Origin: Enterovibrio norvegicus FF-33 | GTDB taxonomy: Bacteria > Pseudomonadota > Gammaproteobacteria > Enterobacterales > Vibrionaceae | Length of the DNA: 64,000 nucleotides | Assembly: GCF_000286835.2 (NCBI RefSeq) | Contig: NZ_AJYD02000038.1 | Location: 2,960,284 to 3,024,283, forward strand | Reading direction: 5' to 3' | In this document: in pieces, positions 10,415 to 19,856 of the stretch | Numbering within the stretch: the first letter of the stretch is position 1 | How the letters are laid out: every line of letters starts with the position of its first letter | The notes under the pieces: model-generated | Database searches by the model: none | Told to the model about the DNA's origin: nothing | The model's input: the letters and a program-made list of their open reading frames with translations, nothing else | Translations under genes and position numbers: made by a program

Positions 10415-11637
10415 TACTTACCCCCTTCATCAACATGAACTGATGGCTTCATGTTAATGAAACCCATGCAATTAGTATCACCTGAAATGGTCAACAATTT
10501 CATCCCCCAACGATGGTCATGTTCAATAAAGGGCATATTTTCAGGAAAATCAACCAATCCAGCATTAATTGTATAAGAACCTACAGCCAGGAAGTTGGGA
10601 ACGCTAATTGTAATCTCTTTTTTCCCTTTAGCACCATTTAACTTTAGACCCATTTGCTTAGTATTTACGCCCCAAACATCAATTCCGGAAGCATTTCTTA
10701 AGGTTAAGGTCACTACTGGATGTTCAAAATCATCATATAACTCATATATCAGTTTAAATGAAATATCACTGTTCGCTTCAATATCCAAAACATCATATTT
10801 GCCTTTTGAAGATACAATAACGTCATCTATAATCCCACCACCTTCGCCGAACCTATATTCAGAACGTATTTCACTTTGGCTTTTCAACCAAGTTATTTCA
10901 TTTGTTTTCATTAGCTCTTGATACGAGTTAACAACAACGTCGGGTGTAGAGTCTAAAATCATTTTCCCTTTATCAATTAAAATTGCCCTGTCACAGGTAT
11001 TTCTTACCGCAGTTAGATCATGTGAAACAAAAAGCACTGTACCGCCTTTAGACTGAAATTGCTCAAATGCTCTGTGACATTTACTTTGGAATAAATAATC
11101 TCCCACAGAGAGAGCTTCGTCTACAATCAGTATGTCGGGATCGACATTGATTGCGACGGAAAAAGCCAATCTAACAAACATTCCACTAGAATATGTTTTG
11201 ACCGGTTTCTCGATGAAATCTCCAATATCTGCAAACGCTTTAATGTAAGGTATGCGTTTCTCTATAGTGGTTTTATCTATCCCTAATAGAGAAGCATATA
11301 GGTAAATATTTTCAATGCCAGTAAACTCAAGATTAAAACCAGCGCCTAATTCAAGCAGTGCTGCTACTTTTCCGTTTACTTCGACAGTGCCCTTAGATGG
11401 GTTTATTGTTCCTGCAATCATTTGTAGAATTGTTGATTTGCCTGCTCCATTTGCCCCAACAATACCAACTCTCTCTCCTTTCTTCACTGAAAAGGAAACA
11501 TCTGACACTGCTATAAAATTGTCTGCACCATCCATGCTTTTATTCGCAAGCAAACGATAGACACTGCGGATTGGTGTTTTGAATTGGTGGAATTCTTTTG
11601 TAATTCCTGAAATTTTGATAGCTTCATTACACAACAT
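10414..11637 (-). CDS. wzt: O-antigen ABC transporter ATP-binding protein with C-terminal carbohydrate-binding domain
   Basis: 407 aa. The ATPase half (to ~250) has Walker A GANGAGKST (~61-69), signature TYSSGM, Walker B DPDILIVDEALSVGD and switch FVSHD. Residues ~255-400 form a beta-rich extension ending in the pattern of Wzt C-terminal domains, which in the E. coli O9a system read the modified non-reducing end of the polymer before export. It pairs with Wzm, whose stop it overlaps by 11 nt, and is followed without gap by the multidomain enzyme, consistent with a cap-and-recognise export mechanism. Confidence 0.93.
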   Translation of the reverse strand: MLCNEAIKISGITKEFHQFKTPIRSVYRLLANKSMDGADNFIAVSDVSFSVKKGERVGIVGANGAGKSTILQMIAGTINPSKGTVEVNGKVAALLELGAGFNLEFTGIENIYLYASLLGIDKTTIEKRIPYIKAFADIGDFIEKPVKTYSSGMFVRLAFSVAINVDPDILIVDEALSVGDYLFQSKCHRAFEQFQSKGGTVLFVSHDLTAVRNTCDRAILIDKGKMILDSTPDVVVNSYQELMKTNEITWLKSQSEIRSEYRFGEGGGIIDDVIVSSKGKYDVLDIEANSDISFKLIYELYDDFEHPVVTLTLRNASGIDVWGVNTKQMGLKLNGAKGKKEITISVPNFLAVGSYTINAGLVDFPENMPFIEHDHRWGMKLLTISGDTNCMGFINMKPSVHVDEGGK

Positions 11638-12403
11638 CTGAAAAACCTCGACTTAGCCTTCTGAATGCGATCTTTCCTAGACAGTAAAAAATAACTGATA
11701 AAACTGAATATATCGCATATCCATATAGTGAGAATTCAGTTGTAGCAAATGCCATAGATCTAAAGCCATCTACTACAAATGAAATTGGATTAATGTAAAC
11801 CACACTTTGGACCACCTCAGGCAATGTATCAATCGGAAATAGAATTGGACTTGCGAATAAAAATAGCGTGGACGCCAAACCTACTACATGCACAATATCT
11901 TTTATGTACACACCAAATGAGCTGAATATATACGATAACCCCAATGTCAGAATTAGAAATGGCGGTGCTATAATCAGCATTCCAAAAAATGCATTAATTG
12001 CGTCCCCTCCTGTCACGATTATCGCAGCTATAAGTAACGAAAAGCCAATTAATAGGTTGAATATATGTGAGATGAAATTGGAAATAACAAGTACTTCCAG
12101 TGGGAACACGACTTTTTTGACATAGTTGCCATTAGACGTAATTAACTGGCTACTTGTTGATAGCACTTCTATAAAAAAGAAATGAAATATTAAACCAGAA
12201 AACAATATAACAGGGTAACTTGCAAGACTCCCATCCCCCCACTTGGCTTTAAATATAAAACCAAATACAAAGGTATAGACAGTCAATAAAAAGAGTGGAT
12301 TTAGGAGGCTCCAACATATACCTAGCATTGAACCTTTATATCTTACGTGTATATTTCTTTTTGAAATCTGTTGAATTAAATCTCTATTTTTTAGAACGTT
12401 CAA
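11627..12403 (-). CDS. wzm: O-antigen ABC transporter permease (ABC-2 type)
   Basis: 258 aa with six hydrophobic segments. The N-terminal amphipathic sequence IHVRYKGSMLGICWSLLNPL is the ABC-2 polysaccharide permease hallmark. It forms the inner-membrane channel for undecaprenyl-linked O-antigen together with Wzt. The start is a TTG at 12403 with AGGG about nine bases upstream, directly after rfbC (11-nt gap). Its presence indicates the ABC-transporter (Wzm/Wzt) pathway; I see no wzx or wzy in the visible part. Confidence 0.92.
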   Translation of the reverse strand: MNVLKNRDLIQQISKRNIHVRYKGSMLGICWSLLNPLFLLTVYTFVFGFIFKAKWGDGSLASYPVILFSGLIFHFFFIEVLSTSSQLITSNGNYVKKVVFPLEVLVISNFISHIFNLLIGFSLLIAAIIVTGGDAINAFFGMLIIAPPFLILTLGLSYIFSSFGVYIKDIVHVVGLASTLFLFASPILFPIDTLPEVVQSVVYINPISFVVDGFRSMAFATTEFSLYGYAIYSVLSVIFYCLGKIAFRRLSRGFSDVV

Positions 12404-12414
12404 AACAATAATCC

Positions 12415-12969
12415 CTAGTCTAGCCTAGCATGCTGAATCAATGAGGTAGCTTTTTTGTCTTTCTCTGATAATTGTGGTAACTTGCCACCTTCAATAGGCC
12501 ATTTGATCCCAATATCACCATCATTCCATATAATTGACTGTTCAACTGTCGGGTTATAGTAATCGGTGCATTTGTACACGAACTCAGCCTCTTCGCTGGT
12601 TACATAAAATCCATGCGCAAAACCTTCTGGGACCCATAGTTGACGCTTATTCTCTGCTGAAAGATAAACTCCAACCCACTTGCCAAAGGTTGCCGAGTTT
12701 TTCCGTATATCTACTGCCACATCAAACACTTCACCTGATACGACGCGAACTAGCTTACCTTGGGTATTTTCTGTTTGATAATGAAGGCCACGAAGAATAC
12801 CTTGCTTTGACTTTGAATGGTTATCTTGTACAAAATGTATTGGCTTTCCTGTCACCAATTCTTCAAATTTTTTATGATTCCATGTTTCCATAAAGAACCC
12901 ACGCTCATCACCAAACACTGTAGGCTCGATGATCTTTACATCTGGAATATCTGTCTCGATAATATTCAT
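12415..12969 (-). CDS. rfbC: dTDP-4-dehydrorhamnose 3,5-epimerase
   Basis: 184 aa, normal length for RmlC. Epimerises dTDP-4-keto-6-deoxy-D-glucose at C3 and C5, the third step to dTDP-L-rhamnose. Cupin-fold motifs seen: ERGFFMETWNHKKFEEL, LRGLHYQ (catalytic His), VRVVSGEVFDVAVDIRKNS and WVPEGFAHGFYV. Lies 2 nt downstream of rfbD. Confidence 0.97.
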   Translation of the reverse strand: MNIIETDIPDVKIIEPTVFGDERGFFMETWNHKKFEELVTGKPIHFVQDNHSKSKQGILRGLHYQTENTQGKLVRVVSGEVFDVAVDIRKNSATFGKWVGVYLSAENKRQLWVPEGFAHGFYVTSEEAEFVYKCTDYYNPTVEQSIIWNDGDIGIKWPIEGGKLPQLSEKDKKATSLIQHARLD

Positions 12970-12971
12970 AA

Positions 12972-13853
12972 TTAACTCTTGTACTCTTCTAAGTTCTTTA
13001 AGGCTTCTTTCCAGTCACTCGCATCTATCGATAATGCACTGGTGATTTTTTGAGTACTTAAACGGGAGTTAGTTGGCCGCTTTGCCCGTGAGGGATAATG
13101 GGCTGTTGTAATACTGCTTAAGCTTGGCTTTTTCGTGATAACGGCTTGCTCGACTGCCGTATTGAAAATAGCCTCTGCAAATTCATACCAACTAACATGA
13201 GGCAAACCTGAATAGTGATATACCCCATATTCTAAGGCGTCACCTTGGGTGATGCGCATGGCTATTTGAATTAACGTCTTTGCAATATCACCTGCATACG
13301 TTGGCCCACCAAATTGGTCTCCAACAATACCTAGCGCATCTCTATCGGCACCCAAGCGCAACATGGTTTTTACAAAATTATTGCCCCTCTCACCAAACAC
13401 CCATGCGGTTCGAAGAATTATGTGTTGAGCGCATGCTTCTATTACAGCGATTTCACCAGCAAGTTTACTTTCGCCATAAACCCCTTGCGGATTTGGGATG
13501 TCGCTTTCTTCATACTCGCTCTCCTTATTGCCTTCAAAGACATAATCCGTCGATATATGAAGTATTGCAGCGCCTACACCTTCCGCCGCTTGTGCCAGGT
13601 ATTTTGGTCCATCGCGGTTAATCGCATAAGAGAGTTCTACTTCTTCTTCCGCTTTATCAACCGCAGTATGCGCTGCCGCGTTAATAATGATAGTTGGCTG
13701 GAACTCTTCAACAGCGGCTTTCACCGCATCTTTATTGGTTATATCAAGGAGTTCTTTATCAAGAGCTAGCACTGTGGTTTTTTCTTTGTTAGTTAATTGC
13801 TCAGTAAGGCAATAACCCACTTGACCATAACAACCCGTAATTAGTACACGCAT
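12972..13853 (-). CDS. rfbD: dTDP-4-dehydrorhamnose reductase
   Basis: 293 aa short-chain dehydrogenase; NAD(P)H reduction of the 4-keto group, final step to dTDP-L-rhamnose. N-terminal nucleotide-binding GCYGQVG, then NAAAHTAVDKAE, STDYVFEG, catalytic YGESKLAGE (Tyr-x3-Lys) and LRTAWVFGERGNNFVKTM. Start codon overlaps the rfbA stop by one base. Confidence 0.97.
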   Translation of the reverse strand: MRVLITGCYGQVGYCLTEQLTNKEKTTVLALDKELLDITNKDAVKAAVEEFQPTIIINAAAHTAVDKAEEEVELSYAINRDGPKYLAQAAEGVGAAILHISTDYVFEGNKESEYEESDIPNPQGVYGESKLAGEIAVIEACAQHIILRTAWVFGERGNNFVKTMLRLGADRDALGIVGDQFGGPTYAGDIAKTLIQIAMRITQGDALEYGVYHYSGLPHVSWYEFAEAIFNTAVEQAVITKKPSLSSITTAHYPSRAKRPTNSRLSTQKITSALSIDASDWKEALKNLEEYKS

Positions 13854-14740
13854 TATCTCAGACCCGTTTTTTGGCTGTCATTTACTAGACGAGTCAAATA
13901 CTGACCGTATTCATTTTTCATCATCGGTTTTGCCAGTGTTAACACCTGCTTATCATTCAACCAACCATTGCGCCATGCAATTTCTTCTAAACACGCGACT
14001 TTTAAGCCTTGAACATTCTCTATAGTTTGAACAAAAGAAGACGCTTCATGAAGGCTTTCATGTGTGCCTGTATCTAGCCATGCAAAACCTCGACCTAATA
14101 ATTCTACGTTCAGTGAACCATCATTAAGATACATTTCGTTCAAAGTAGTGATTTCAAGCTCTCCTCGATGGGATGGCTTAACTTGCTTTGCCATTTCTAC
14201 AACACGGTTATCGTAGAAATAAAGACCTGTTACTGCATAGTTTGATTTTGGTTCTTCTGGCTTTTCTTCAATCGATACAGCTTTCATATCTTCATCGAAT
14301 TCAACCACACCAAAACGTTCTGGGTCTTTAACTTGATAGCCAAAGACCGTTGCTCCTGATTCTCGTGAAGCTGCTTTATTAAGGGTTTTTGAAAAAGACT
14401 GGCCATAGAAGATGTTATCACCAAGTACCAAGCAAACGCTGTCGTCACCAATGAATTCTTCACCGATGATAAACGCTTGAGCTAAACCATCCGGGCTAGG
14501 TTGAATCGCATATTCAAGTTTAATACCAAAATAGGATCCATCTCCCAACAAGCGCTTAAAGCCAGCATTATCTTCTGGGGTAGTGATGATTAAAATATCT
14601 TTAATGCCTGCAAGCATTAAAGTTGAAATTGGATAGAACACCATTGGCTTATCGTAGATAGGCAGAAGTTGCTTTGATACACCACGAGTTAATGGGTACA
14701 GACGCGTGCCTGAGCCACCAGCAAGAACAATACCTTTCAT
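13853..14740 (-). CDS. rfbA: Glucose-1-phosphate thymidylyltransferase
   Basis: 295 aa. Forms dTDP-glucose from dTTP and glucose-1-phosphate, first step of the dTDP-L-rhamnose pathway. The nucleotidyltransferase signature [20 protein letters not shown] is at the N-terminus, with the conserved [10 protein letters not shown] and [20 protein letters not shown] further in. AGGAA lies upstream of ATG 14740. A 69-nt spacer without evident terminator separates it from rfbB. Confidence 0.97.
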   Translation of the reverse strand: MKGIVLAGGSGTRLYPLTRGVSKQLLPIYDKPMVFYPISTLMLAGIKDILIITTPEDNAGFKRLLGDGSYFGIKLEYAIQPSPDGLAQAFIIGEEFIGDDSVCLVLGDNIFYGQSFSKTLNKAASRESGATVFGYQVKDPERFGVVEFDEDMKAVSIEEKPEEPKSNYAVTGLYFYDNRVVEMAKQVKPSHRGELEITTLNEMYLNDGSLNVELLGRGFAWLDTGTHESLHEASSFVQTIENVQGLKVACLEEIAWRNGWLNDKQVLTLAKPMMKNEYGQYLTRLVNDSQKTGLR

Positions 14741-14809
14741 GGATTTAAGTTCCTAGATTAAGAGGTTCGAAGCTCGAATTAGAGCCAGATAATAAAAATT
14801 AAAGACCCG

Positions 14810-15871
14810 TTAGTTTGAGCCGAAACGTTCGCCAGTGTATGAACCGTCAAGAACGCGTGACCACCATTCTTGGTTGTTTAGGTACCATTCAACAGTTTTT
14901 CTAATGCCGGATTCGAAGGTTTCTTCTGGTTTCCAGCCGAGTTCTCTTTCAATTTTTGATGCGTCGATAGCGTAACGTACATCGTGACCAGGGCGGTCTT
15001 TTACATAAGTAATCAGATCGTTATAGTGTCTGACACCCTCTGGCTTGGTTGTGCGAAGCTCTTCAAGCAAGTCGCAAATCGTGTTCACAACTTCGATGTT
15101 GGCTTTCTCGTTGTGCCCACCAATGTTGTAGGTTTCGCCTACTTTTCCTTCCGTGACGACTTTGTAAAGCGCGCGGGCATGGTCTTCGACAAATAGCCAA
15201 TCACGAATCTGCATTCCATCACCGTAGACAGGCAATGCCTTGCCTTCCAAGGCGTTAAGGATCATTAGCGGAATCAACTTTTCCGGGAAATGGTATGGAC
15301 CGTAGTTGTTAGAGCAGTTTGTCACAAGGGTTGGTAAGCCATAAGTTCGTAGCCAAGCTCGCACTAAGTGGTCGCTAGATGCTTTTGACGCGGAATATGG
15401 GCTCGATGGTTCATAAGAGGTCTCTTCGGTGAAAAGATCATCCGTGCCCACCAAGTCACCATAAACTTCATCGGTTGAAATATGGTGGAAACGAAATGCT
15501 GATTTTCGTTCTGAATCAAGTTCATTCCAGTAACTTCTTGTTGCTTCCAACAATACATATGTTCCAACGATGTTGGTCTCGATAAATGCTGCTGGCCCAT
15601 CAATTGAGCGGTCTACGTGAGACTCAGCTGCTAAATGCATCACAGTGTCAGGTTTGTGTTCTTTGAAAACTCGATTCAGTGCTTCTCGATCACAAATGTC
15701 GACCTGCTCAAAAGCATATCGTCCATTTTTACTGACTTCAGTCAATGATTCTAAGTTACCTGCGTAGGTCAACTTGTCTACATTGACCACGCTATCTTGA
15801 GTATTATTGATTATGTGGCGCACAACCGCCGAACCAATAAATCCTGCACCACCGGTGACGAGTATTTTCAT
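14810..15871 (-). CDS. rfbB: dTDP-glucose 4,6-dehydratase
   Basis: About 353 aa; NAD-dependent dehydration of dTDP-glucose to dTDP-4-keto-6-deoxyglucose. Rossmann motif [41 protein letters not shown] (catalytic Thr-Asp-Glu), [15 protein letters not shown] (Tyr-x3-Lys) and [15 protein letters not shown] are visible. I use ATG 15871 (AAAAGAG seven bases upstream) rather than TTG 15877. It is first gene of the operon, 39 nt after the ops element. Confidence 0.97.
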   Translation of the reverse strand: MKILVTGGAGFIGSAVVRHIINNTQDSVVNVDKLTYAGNLESLTEVSKNGRYAFEQVDICDREALNRVFKEHKPDTVMHLAAESHVDRSIDGPAAFIETNIVGTYVLLEATRSYWNELDSERKSAFRFHHISTDEVYGDLVGTDDLFTEETSYEPSSPYSASKASSDHLVRAWLRTYGLPTLVTNCSNNYGPYHFPEKLIPLMILNALEGKALPVYGDGMQIRDWLFVEDHARALYKVVTEGKVGETYNIGGHNEKANIEVVNTICDLLEELRTTKPEGVRHYNDLITYVKDRPGHDVRYAIDASKIERELGWKPEETFESGIRKTVEWYLNNQEWWSRVLDGSYTGERFGSN

Positions 15872-15909
15872 GTTCAAACTCTTTTTTAAATCTAAAATTA
15901 GCGAATTTA

Positions 15910-15921
15910 CACGCTACCGCC
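15910..15921 (-). promoter_or_regulatory. ops element (RfaH recruitment site) in the rfb leader
   Basis: On the minus strand the sequence is GGCGGTAGCGTG, an exact match to the 12-base operon-polarity-suppressor (ops) element. It sits in the rfbB leader, 39 nt before ATG 15871. ops pauses RNA polymerase and loads RfaH, which then suppresses Rho-dependent polarity through long surface-polysaccharide operons. The rfaH gene ends only about 60 nt upstream. I could not assign a convincing rfb promoter between 15922 and 15980. Confidence 0.93.
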
Positions 15922-15979
15922 CTTAGGTGTCGTCCCCAAAGCACGCGATAGCTAGAATTTTCGTTCTCGAATGTTTGTA

Positions 15980-16477
15980 CTATTTTCTTCTCAACACACT
16001 GTTTTCAGTGGAGACTTCCACCTGACGGCTGAGCAAGTTGATCAGCAAGATCGAGCGCATTTCCCCATCCGCTTCTTTGTAAATAGCATCAGAGCCTTCA
16101 AATTGGCCATCTAACACTTCGACTTCATCACCTGGCTTCAATATGTCATTGAGTTGATCACGTTGCTCATCTGAATCCTCATGAGCCATTAGGCTCAAAA
16201 TCAGTTCAAACGGAACAGTACAAGGCACTGCACCATGCCTCACAAAATCTACAACACCACGGGTTGAACGGACTGTGGTATACGCGATTTTTTCGGGGTC
16301 AAAGGAAGCAAACACGTAGTTTGGAAAGAGAGGTTCAAGCTGCGGGGTTCTTTTACCGCGGCGAATTTTTTCAACCGTGACTTGAGGGTAGTAACAGTCG
16401 ACGCCTTGTCGCTTGAGGTGCTGCTCTGCGCGTTGTTGCTCGCTGCGTTTACAATAGAGCAGATACCATGAATTCAT
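15980..16477 (-). CDS. rfaH: Transcription antiterminator RfaH (NusG paralogue)
   Basis: About 165 aa, close to the 162 aa of E. coli RfaH. The NGN domain begins MNSWYLLYCKRSEQQRAEQH; PLFPNYVFASFD and the TTVRSTRGVVDFVRHG block follow, then a C-terminal KOW-type segment (DEVEVLDGQFEGSDAIYKE). ATG 16477 has GAG seven bases upstream. A longer reading to 16567 would overlap the predicted promoter and adds non-family residues. RfaH binds ops-paused polymerase and promotes expression of the adjoining O-antigen operon. Confidence 0.95.
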   Translation of the reverse strand: MNSWYLLYCKRSEQQRAEQHLKRQGVDCYYPQVTVEKIRRGKRTPQLEPLFPNYVFASFDPEKIAYTTVRSTRGVVDFVRHGAVPCTVPFELILSLMAHEDSDEQRDQLNDILKPGDEVEVLDGQFEGSDAIYKEADGEMRSILLINLLSRQVEVSTENSVLRRK

Positions 16478-16538
16478 TATATTTCTCGCCGATGTCCTAG
16501 CTAGCCAATTTTGCACCGTCTCTGCGACGCGACTCAAG

Positions 16539-16567
16539 AGTATATTAGGCTGGTCATCGAGCAGCAA
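16539..16567 (-). promoter_or_regulatory. Predicted sigma-70 promoter of rfaH
   Basis: On the minus strand TTGCTG (16567-16562) and TATACT (16544-16539) are separated by exactly 17 bases. Transcription would begin near 16532, giving a 5' UTR of about 55 nt before ATG 16477. Inference from sequence only. Confidence 0.6.
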
Positions 16568-16640
16568 GGGCTGTGCAGCCGACAGCTCAATTTGTCTGCA
16601 CTAGTTCATAGTTTGAATTGTTGTATGTGGCATTTTTCAG

Positions 16641-16674
16641 AAAAACAAAAGGCCACATTTGATGTGCGGCCTTT
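16641..16674 (-). terminator. Intrinsic terminator downstream of rssB
   Basis: Minus-strand stem AAAGGCC-(C)-GCACAT paired with ATGTG-GCCTTT (one bulge), followed by TTTTGTTTTT. Lies 36 nt after the rssB stop and separates it from rfaH. Confidence 0.8.
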
Positions 16675-16709
16675 AATGAGCAGGTTTTGAGAGGATTTAT
16701 ATTTGTGAA

Positions 16710-17765
16710 TTAAGCACTCAAACGTTGAATATCTAAGCTAAAGCTGGTGAGCCCGACTTCACTGAGTGAAACGCGCACATTTCCGCTTGCCAGATCAATC
16801 GTTTGAAAATGCTCACTAGCAGCATCTACACCTAGCAGATGGTCGTTGTTGACGATGATAGCGTTTCCTGTCCCATCAACCACGGCGTTTAGCCCTGCGG
16901 ACAACACACTAAGTTCGTTATCGGCGGCATTGAGTATGCCAAACATGGCTCTGATGGGGCTGGCGTAGGTCGATTTTTTAATGGCATGTTCTATTTGATG
17001 AACAAGATGCACAAAGCCACGTTCGTCTGCGTCTTGAGATCGCAGGTATTCGTTGAAAAACGCACGAATCATCAGCGTGGTTGCGGTGCCGTTTTTTCCT
17101 GCTGAGCCGCTATCCACCATGTAGAAGGCCATTTGGCCATCCATCATCCACGTATAATCAAGCACCACTGGGCTGGAGTCTGCTGATTGCAGGGAATGGT
17201 ATGAGAGTCTCCAATCTCCTTGGCGTGAGTCTTGGTCTGGCATCAACCCCATCAGTAAATCTCTTGCATTGCCGGGATTATCGAGCAAGTCATCGAGATG
17301 CCACTTCAATTCTTCGGTTAATGGCTGGTCGCCGCCTTGTGCGAGCTTAAACCACTGCTGGCTAAAATCGGCGTCGCTACTCGTACCACCGTCTGCATCT
17401 TCTAAAACAGAAATGATGGCCGACTTCACCACCATGATGTCGTCAATGGGTTTAATCAGAAAATCTTTGACGCCAAATCGCAATGCCTGTGCGACATCGG
17501 ACATCCCGCCCGTGCCAGAGATGACGATCACAGGGAGCATGGGATATTCGAGGCTGACTTCCTCTACGAATTCCAAACCTGTCATAACAGGCATAGATAA
17601 ATCACTGAGCAGCAGATCGGGAATGCCTTCTCTGAGTGCTTTGAGCCCATCAAGACCATTCCCCGCCTCTCTAATAATGCACCCTTCTTTACGTAGAAAG
17701 CCACCGATGATCCGAATGAACACGGGATCATCTTCAACAATCAGAACCTCTTTACCTTCCAACAC
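16710..17765 (-). CDS. rssB: RssB-like response regulator (sigma-S turnover adaptor)
   Basis: 351 aa. In E. coli RssB delivers RpoS to ClpXP. Residues ~1-125 are a receiver domain: VLIVEDDP acidic pair, phospho-acceptor Asp in LLLSDLSMPVMTG, VISGTGG and invariant Lys in FLIKP. The C-terminal half matches the degenerate PP2C-like domain of RssB (VVLDYTWMMDGQMAFYMVD, GKNGTATTLMIRAFFNEYL, LSVLSAGLNAVV). GTG 17765 is preceded by AGGAGAA. The target in this organism is inferred from family. Confidence 0.8.
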   Translation of the reverse strand: MLEGKEVLIVEDDPVFIRIIGGFLRKEGCIIREAGNGLDGLKALREGIPDLLLSDLSMPVMTGLEFVEEVSLEYPMLPVIVISGTGGMSDVAQALRFGVKDFLIKPIDDIMVVKSAIISVLEDADGGTSSDADFSQQWFKLAQGGDQPLTEELKWHLDDLLDNPGNARDLLMGLMPDQDSRQGDWRLSYHSLQSADSSPVVLDYTWMMDGQMAFYMVDSGSAGKNGTATTLMIRAFFNEYLRSQDADERGFVHLVHQIEHAIKKSTYASPIRAMFGILNAADNELSVLSAGLNAVVDGTGNAIIVNNDHLLGVDAASEHFQTIDLASGNVRVSLSEVGLTSFSLDIQRLSA

Positions 17766-18062
17766 TGTCTTGTTCTCCTGATTGGGGGCTAATTTACGCT
17801 TGACGAACGTCGCCGAATCTCTTTAGGATAGTTTGAAATCCGCTACGACGTTGCAACATACACGTAATTCTCCGTACCAGTACACATAACCTGATGTATA
17901 CAGAAAAGAAAAAACTCGCCCAATAAGTTAGCTATCGCATGAACATTACGCGAACTACGACGCTGCTTATTGATATGAGACAACGAAAAGTCCGCCTTGT
18001 TAATTTCAAATGGCTAACTCCTTGCCTTTTTATTGAAGGCAATCGCATTATCGTGAATACAC

Positions 18063-18953
18063 ATGAAACTTGATGACCTAAATCTCTTTCGTCTTATCGT
18101 CGAAAACGGCAGCTACACCTTAGCTTCAAAGAAAACAGGTATACCTGTCGCTACATTGACTCGCCGTATACAAGCGCTTGAGGAAGACATAAAGATTAAG
18201 CTTCTTCATCGTGATGCGAGAAAGCTATCGTTGACCGAAGCCGGCCAAGGTTTTTACGAAAAGTGCTCCCCTTTGCTCGAACAATTGATGGAGGCGACTG
18301 AAAGCCTCTCTGAATGTTGCAAAGGGGAGTCTGGAACGCTCAAAATCAGTGCGCCGTCCAATATAGCAATGAAACTGCTGCAGCCCATGTTTAGCGCATT
18401 CTTGACTAAATATCCTGATATCAAGCTCGACCTTGAGCTGTCAAATGATTCAACCGCGCAGCATTCTGATGATCGTCATGCTTTTATCCGCATTGGCCCA
18501 CAGCGCGATTCATCTCTGATTGCACGAAAGCTGCACACGGTAAAAGACATTCTCGTTGCTAGTCCTGAGTACACCACAAATCATTCTCCGTTAAGCGATG
18601 CAGCGGATCTCACTCAGCATCATTTGTTAAAGGGGTGGCCTCTGATGCGCTGGCGACTAACAAATCAACAAGGCCAGCAGCTATGTATTACGCAACAAGG
18701 CCGTTTTGAAGCATCAGAGCTTCGGTTAGTGCGCGCAGCCGCTAAAGATGGATTGGGTATCGCATTAATACCTGATGTGCTGGTACAAAAAGACATCGAA
18801 TCCAATGAACTCGTCCAAGTACTTCCCGAGTGGACAACCTGCCCCCGCGATATCTTCCTGATGTACCATGGCAAAACTAACTTGCCTGCCAAGCTGCGCG
18901 CATTTATTGATTTTGCATTTGGCTATTTTCATACAAACAACACTCAAACGTGA
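18063..18953 (+). CDS. LysR-family transcriptional regulator
   Basis: 296 aa. N-terminal winged helix-turn-helix (LDDLNLFRLIVENGSYTLAS, then TLTRRIQALEEDIKIKLLHR) and a C-terminal periplasmic-binding-protein-like effector domain. Divergent from rssB across 297 nt. No metabolic gene is next to it, so its target cannot be deduced; members of this subgroup often regulate a neighbour or themselves. A small inverted repeat (TTGCCTT/AAGGCAA, ~18021-18041) lies just upstream. Confidence 0.9.
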   Translation: MKLDDLNLFRLIVENGSYTLASKKTGIPVATLTRRIQALEEDIKIKLLHRDARKLSLTEAGQGFYEKCSPLLEQLMEATESLSECCKGESGTLKISAPSNIAMKLLQPMFSAFLTKYPDIKLDLELSNDSTAQHSDDRHAFIRIGPQRDSSLIARKLHTVKDILVASPEYTTNHSPLSDAADLTQHHLLKGWPLMRWRLTNQQGQQLCITQQGRFEASELRLVRAAAKDGLGIALIPDVLVQKDIESNELVQVLPEWTTCPRDIFLMYHGKTNLPAKLRAFIDFAFGYFHTNNTQT

Positions 18954-19134
18954 CCTAGTTCACTGAATGTCCCAAAAGCGATAAGTGCTTAAAAAATCAA
19001 CACACTTTTGCCAATGAAAACTTGCTAAGCCGCCCGGTGACCGCTAAATGTTATAGGGATGTAAAACCATAAAGCAGCGATATCTTTCTCTGCACAAACG
19101 TTAACGATGGTTTCTGCAAACGGAAGGAGCGATT

Positions 19135-19734
19135 ATGATTTTGGGACACTTGCTAGGTTTGTATACCCATCCGAAAGAGGAATGGCAAAATATTGATGAC
19201 CGCCATGAAGGCGCATCAAGCAGTTTGGGTCACGCTGCCATCATGGCGCTTATACCACCAATTTGTGCCTATTACTCGAGTGCGCACATTGGTTGGAGTA
19301 TTGGTGTCGGCGACCCGATTTTTCTGACGGAACAAAGCGCACTAATTATTGCTGGCGCCATGTATTTTGCCCTGATCACGGGTGTGATGGCTCTCGCCTA
19401 CCTGACTCTATGGATGAGTCGTACTTTTGGTTCCGATCCAACTTACACGCAAGCGCTTGAGCTTTCTGCCTACACGGCCACTCCTGTCTTTATGGTAGGT
19501 TTAGCCGCGCTCTTTCCTGTGGTCTGGTTCGTCATGCTGGTCGGGTTGGCAGGTATCGCCTATTCGATTTACCTTCTTTACACTGGTGTGCCAATCATCA
19601 TGCACATTCCTGAAGAACGTGGATTTATTTATGCCAGTTCAGTGGTCACCTGTGGGTTGGTTCTGCTTGTCGCAATTTTGGCAAGTACTGTGATCATGTG
19701 GAATGTCGGCTTTGGCCCCATGTTCGTGAACTAA
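19135..19734 (+). CDS. Yip1-family inner-membrane protein (DUF1282-like)
   Basis: 199 aa with five hydrophobic segments. The opening LGHLLGLYTHPKEEWQNI is typical of bacterial Yip1-domain proteins (amphipathic start, P-x-x-x-W). Function is not established for the family in bacteria. A strong Shine-Dalgarno (GGAAGGAG) precedes ATG 19135. It converges on purF and shares its terminator. Confidence 0.85.
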   Translation: MILGHLLGLYTHPKEEWQNIDDRHEGASSSLGHAAIMALIPPICAYYSSAHIGWSIGVGDPIFLTEQSALIIAGAMYFALITGVMALAYLTLWMSRTFGSDPTYTQALELSAYTATPVFMVGLAALFPVVWFVMLVGLAGIAYSIYLLYTGVPIIMHIPEERGFIYASSVVTCGLVLLVAILASTVIMWNVGFGPMFVN

Positions 19735-19801
19735 CCGAGTATGCTCTCCGTTGAAAGCTGATGAGTCATTGGCAAAGCTCACAACTGAAAACACGAGATA
19801 C

Positions 19802-19839
19802 AAAAAAGCGCGGTCGCTATTGCAGTGACCGCGCTTTTT
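19802..19839. terminator. Bidirectional intrinsic terminator between the Yip1 gene and purF
   Basis: Perfect stem AAGCGCGGTC(G/A)C ... G(T)GACCGCGCTT flanked by A6 on the left and TTTTTA on the right, so it can act for both converging genes. Confidence 0.9.
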
Positions 19840-19856
19840 ATTTGTCTCTGTTTTTC

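Noticed and set aside
12534-13769. + strand frames opposite rfbC and rfbD
   Set aside because: Antisense shadows of complete dTDP-rhamnose enzymes.
16478-16567. 30-codon N-terminal extension of rfaH
   Set aside because: It would cover the TTGCTG-17-TATACT promoter and adds residues not found in RfaH; ATG 16477 gives the family length.
18021-18041. TTGCCTT/AAGGCAA hairpin upstream of the LysR gene as terminator or attenuator
   Set aside because: No T-tract, stem only 7 bp, no leader peptide; too weak to call.
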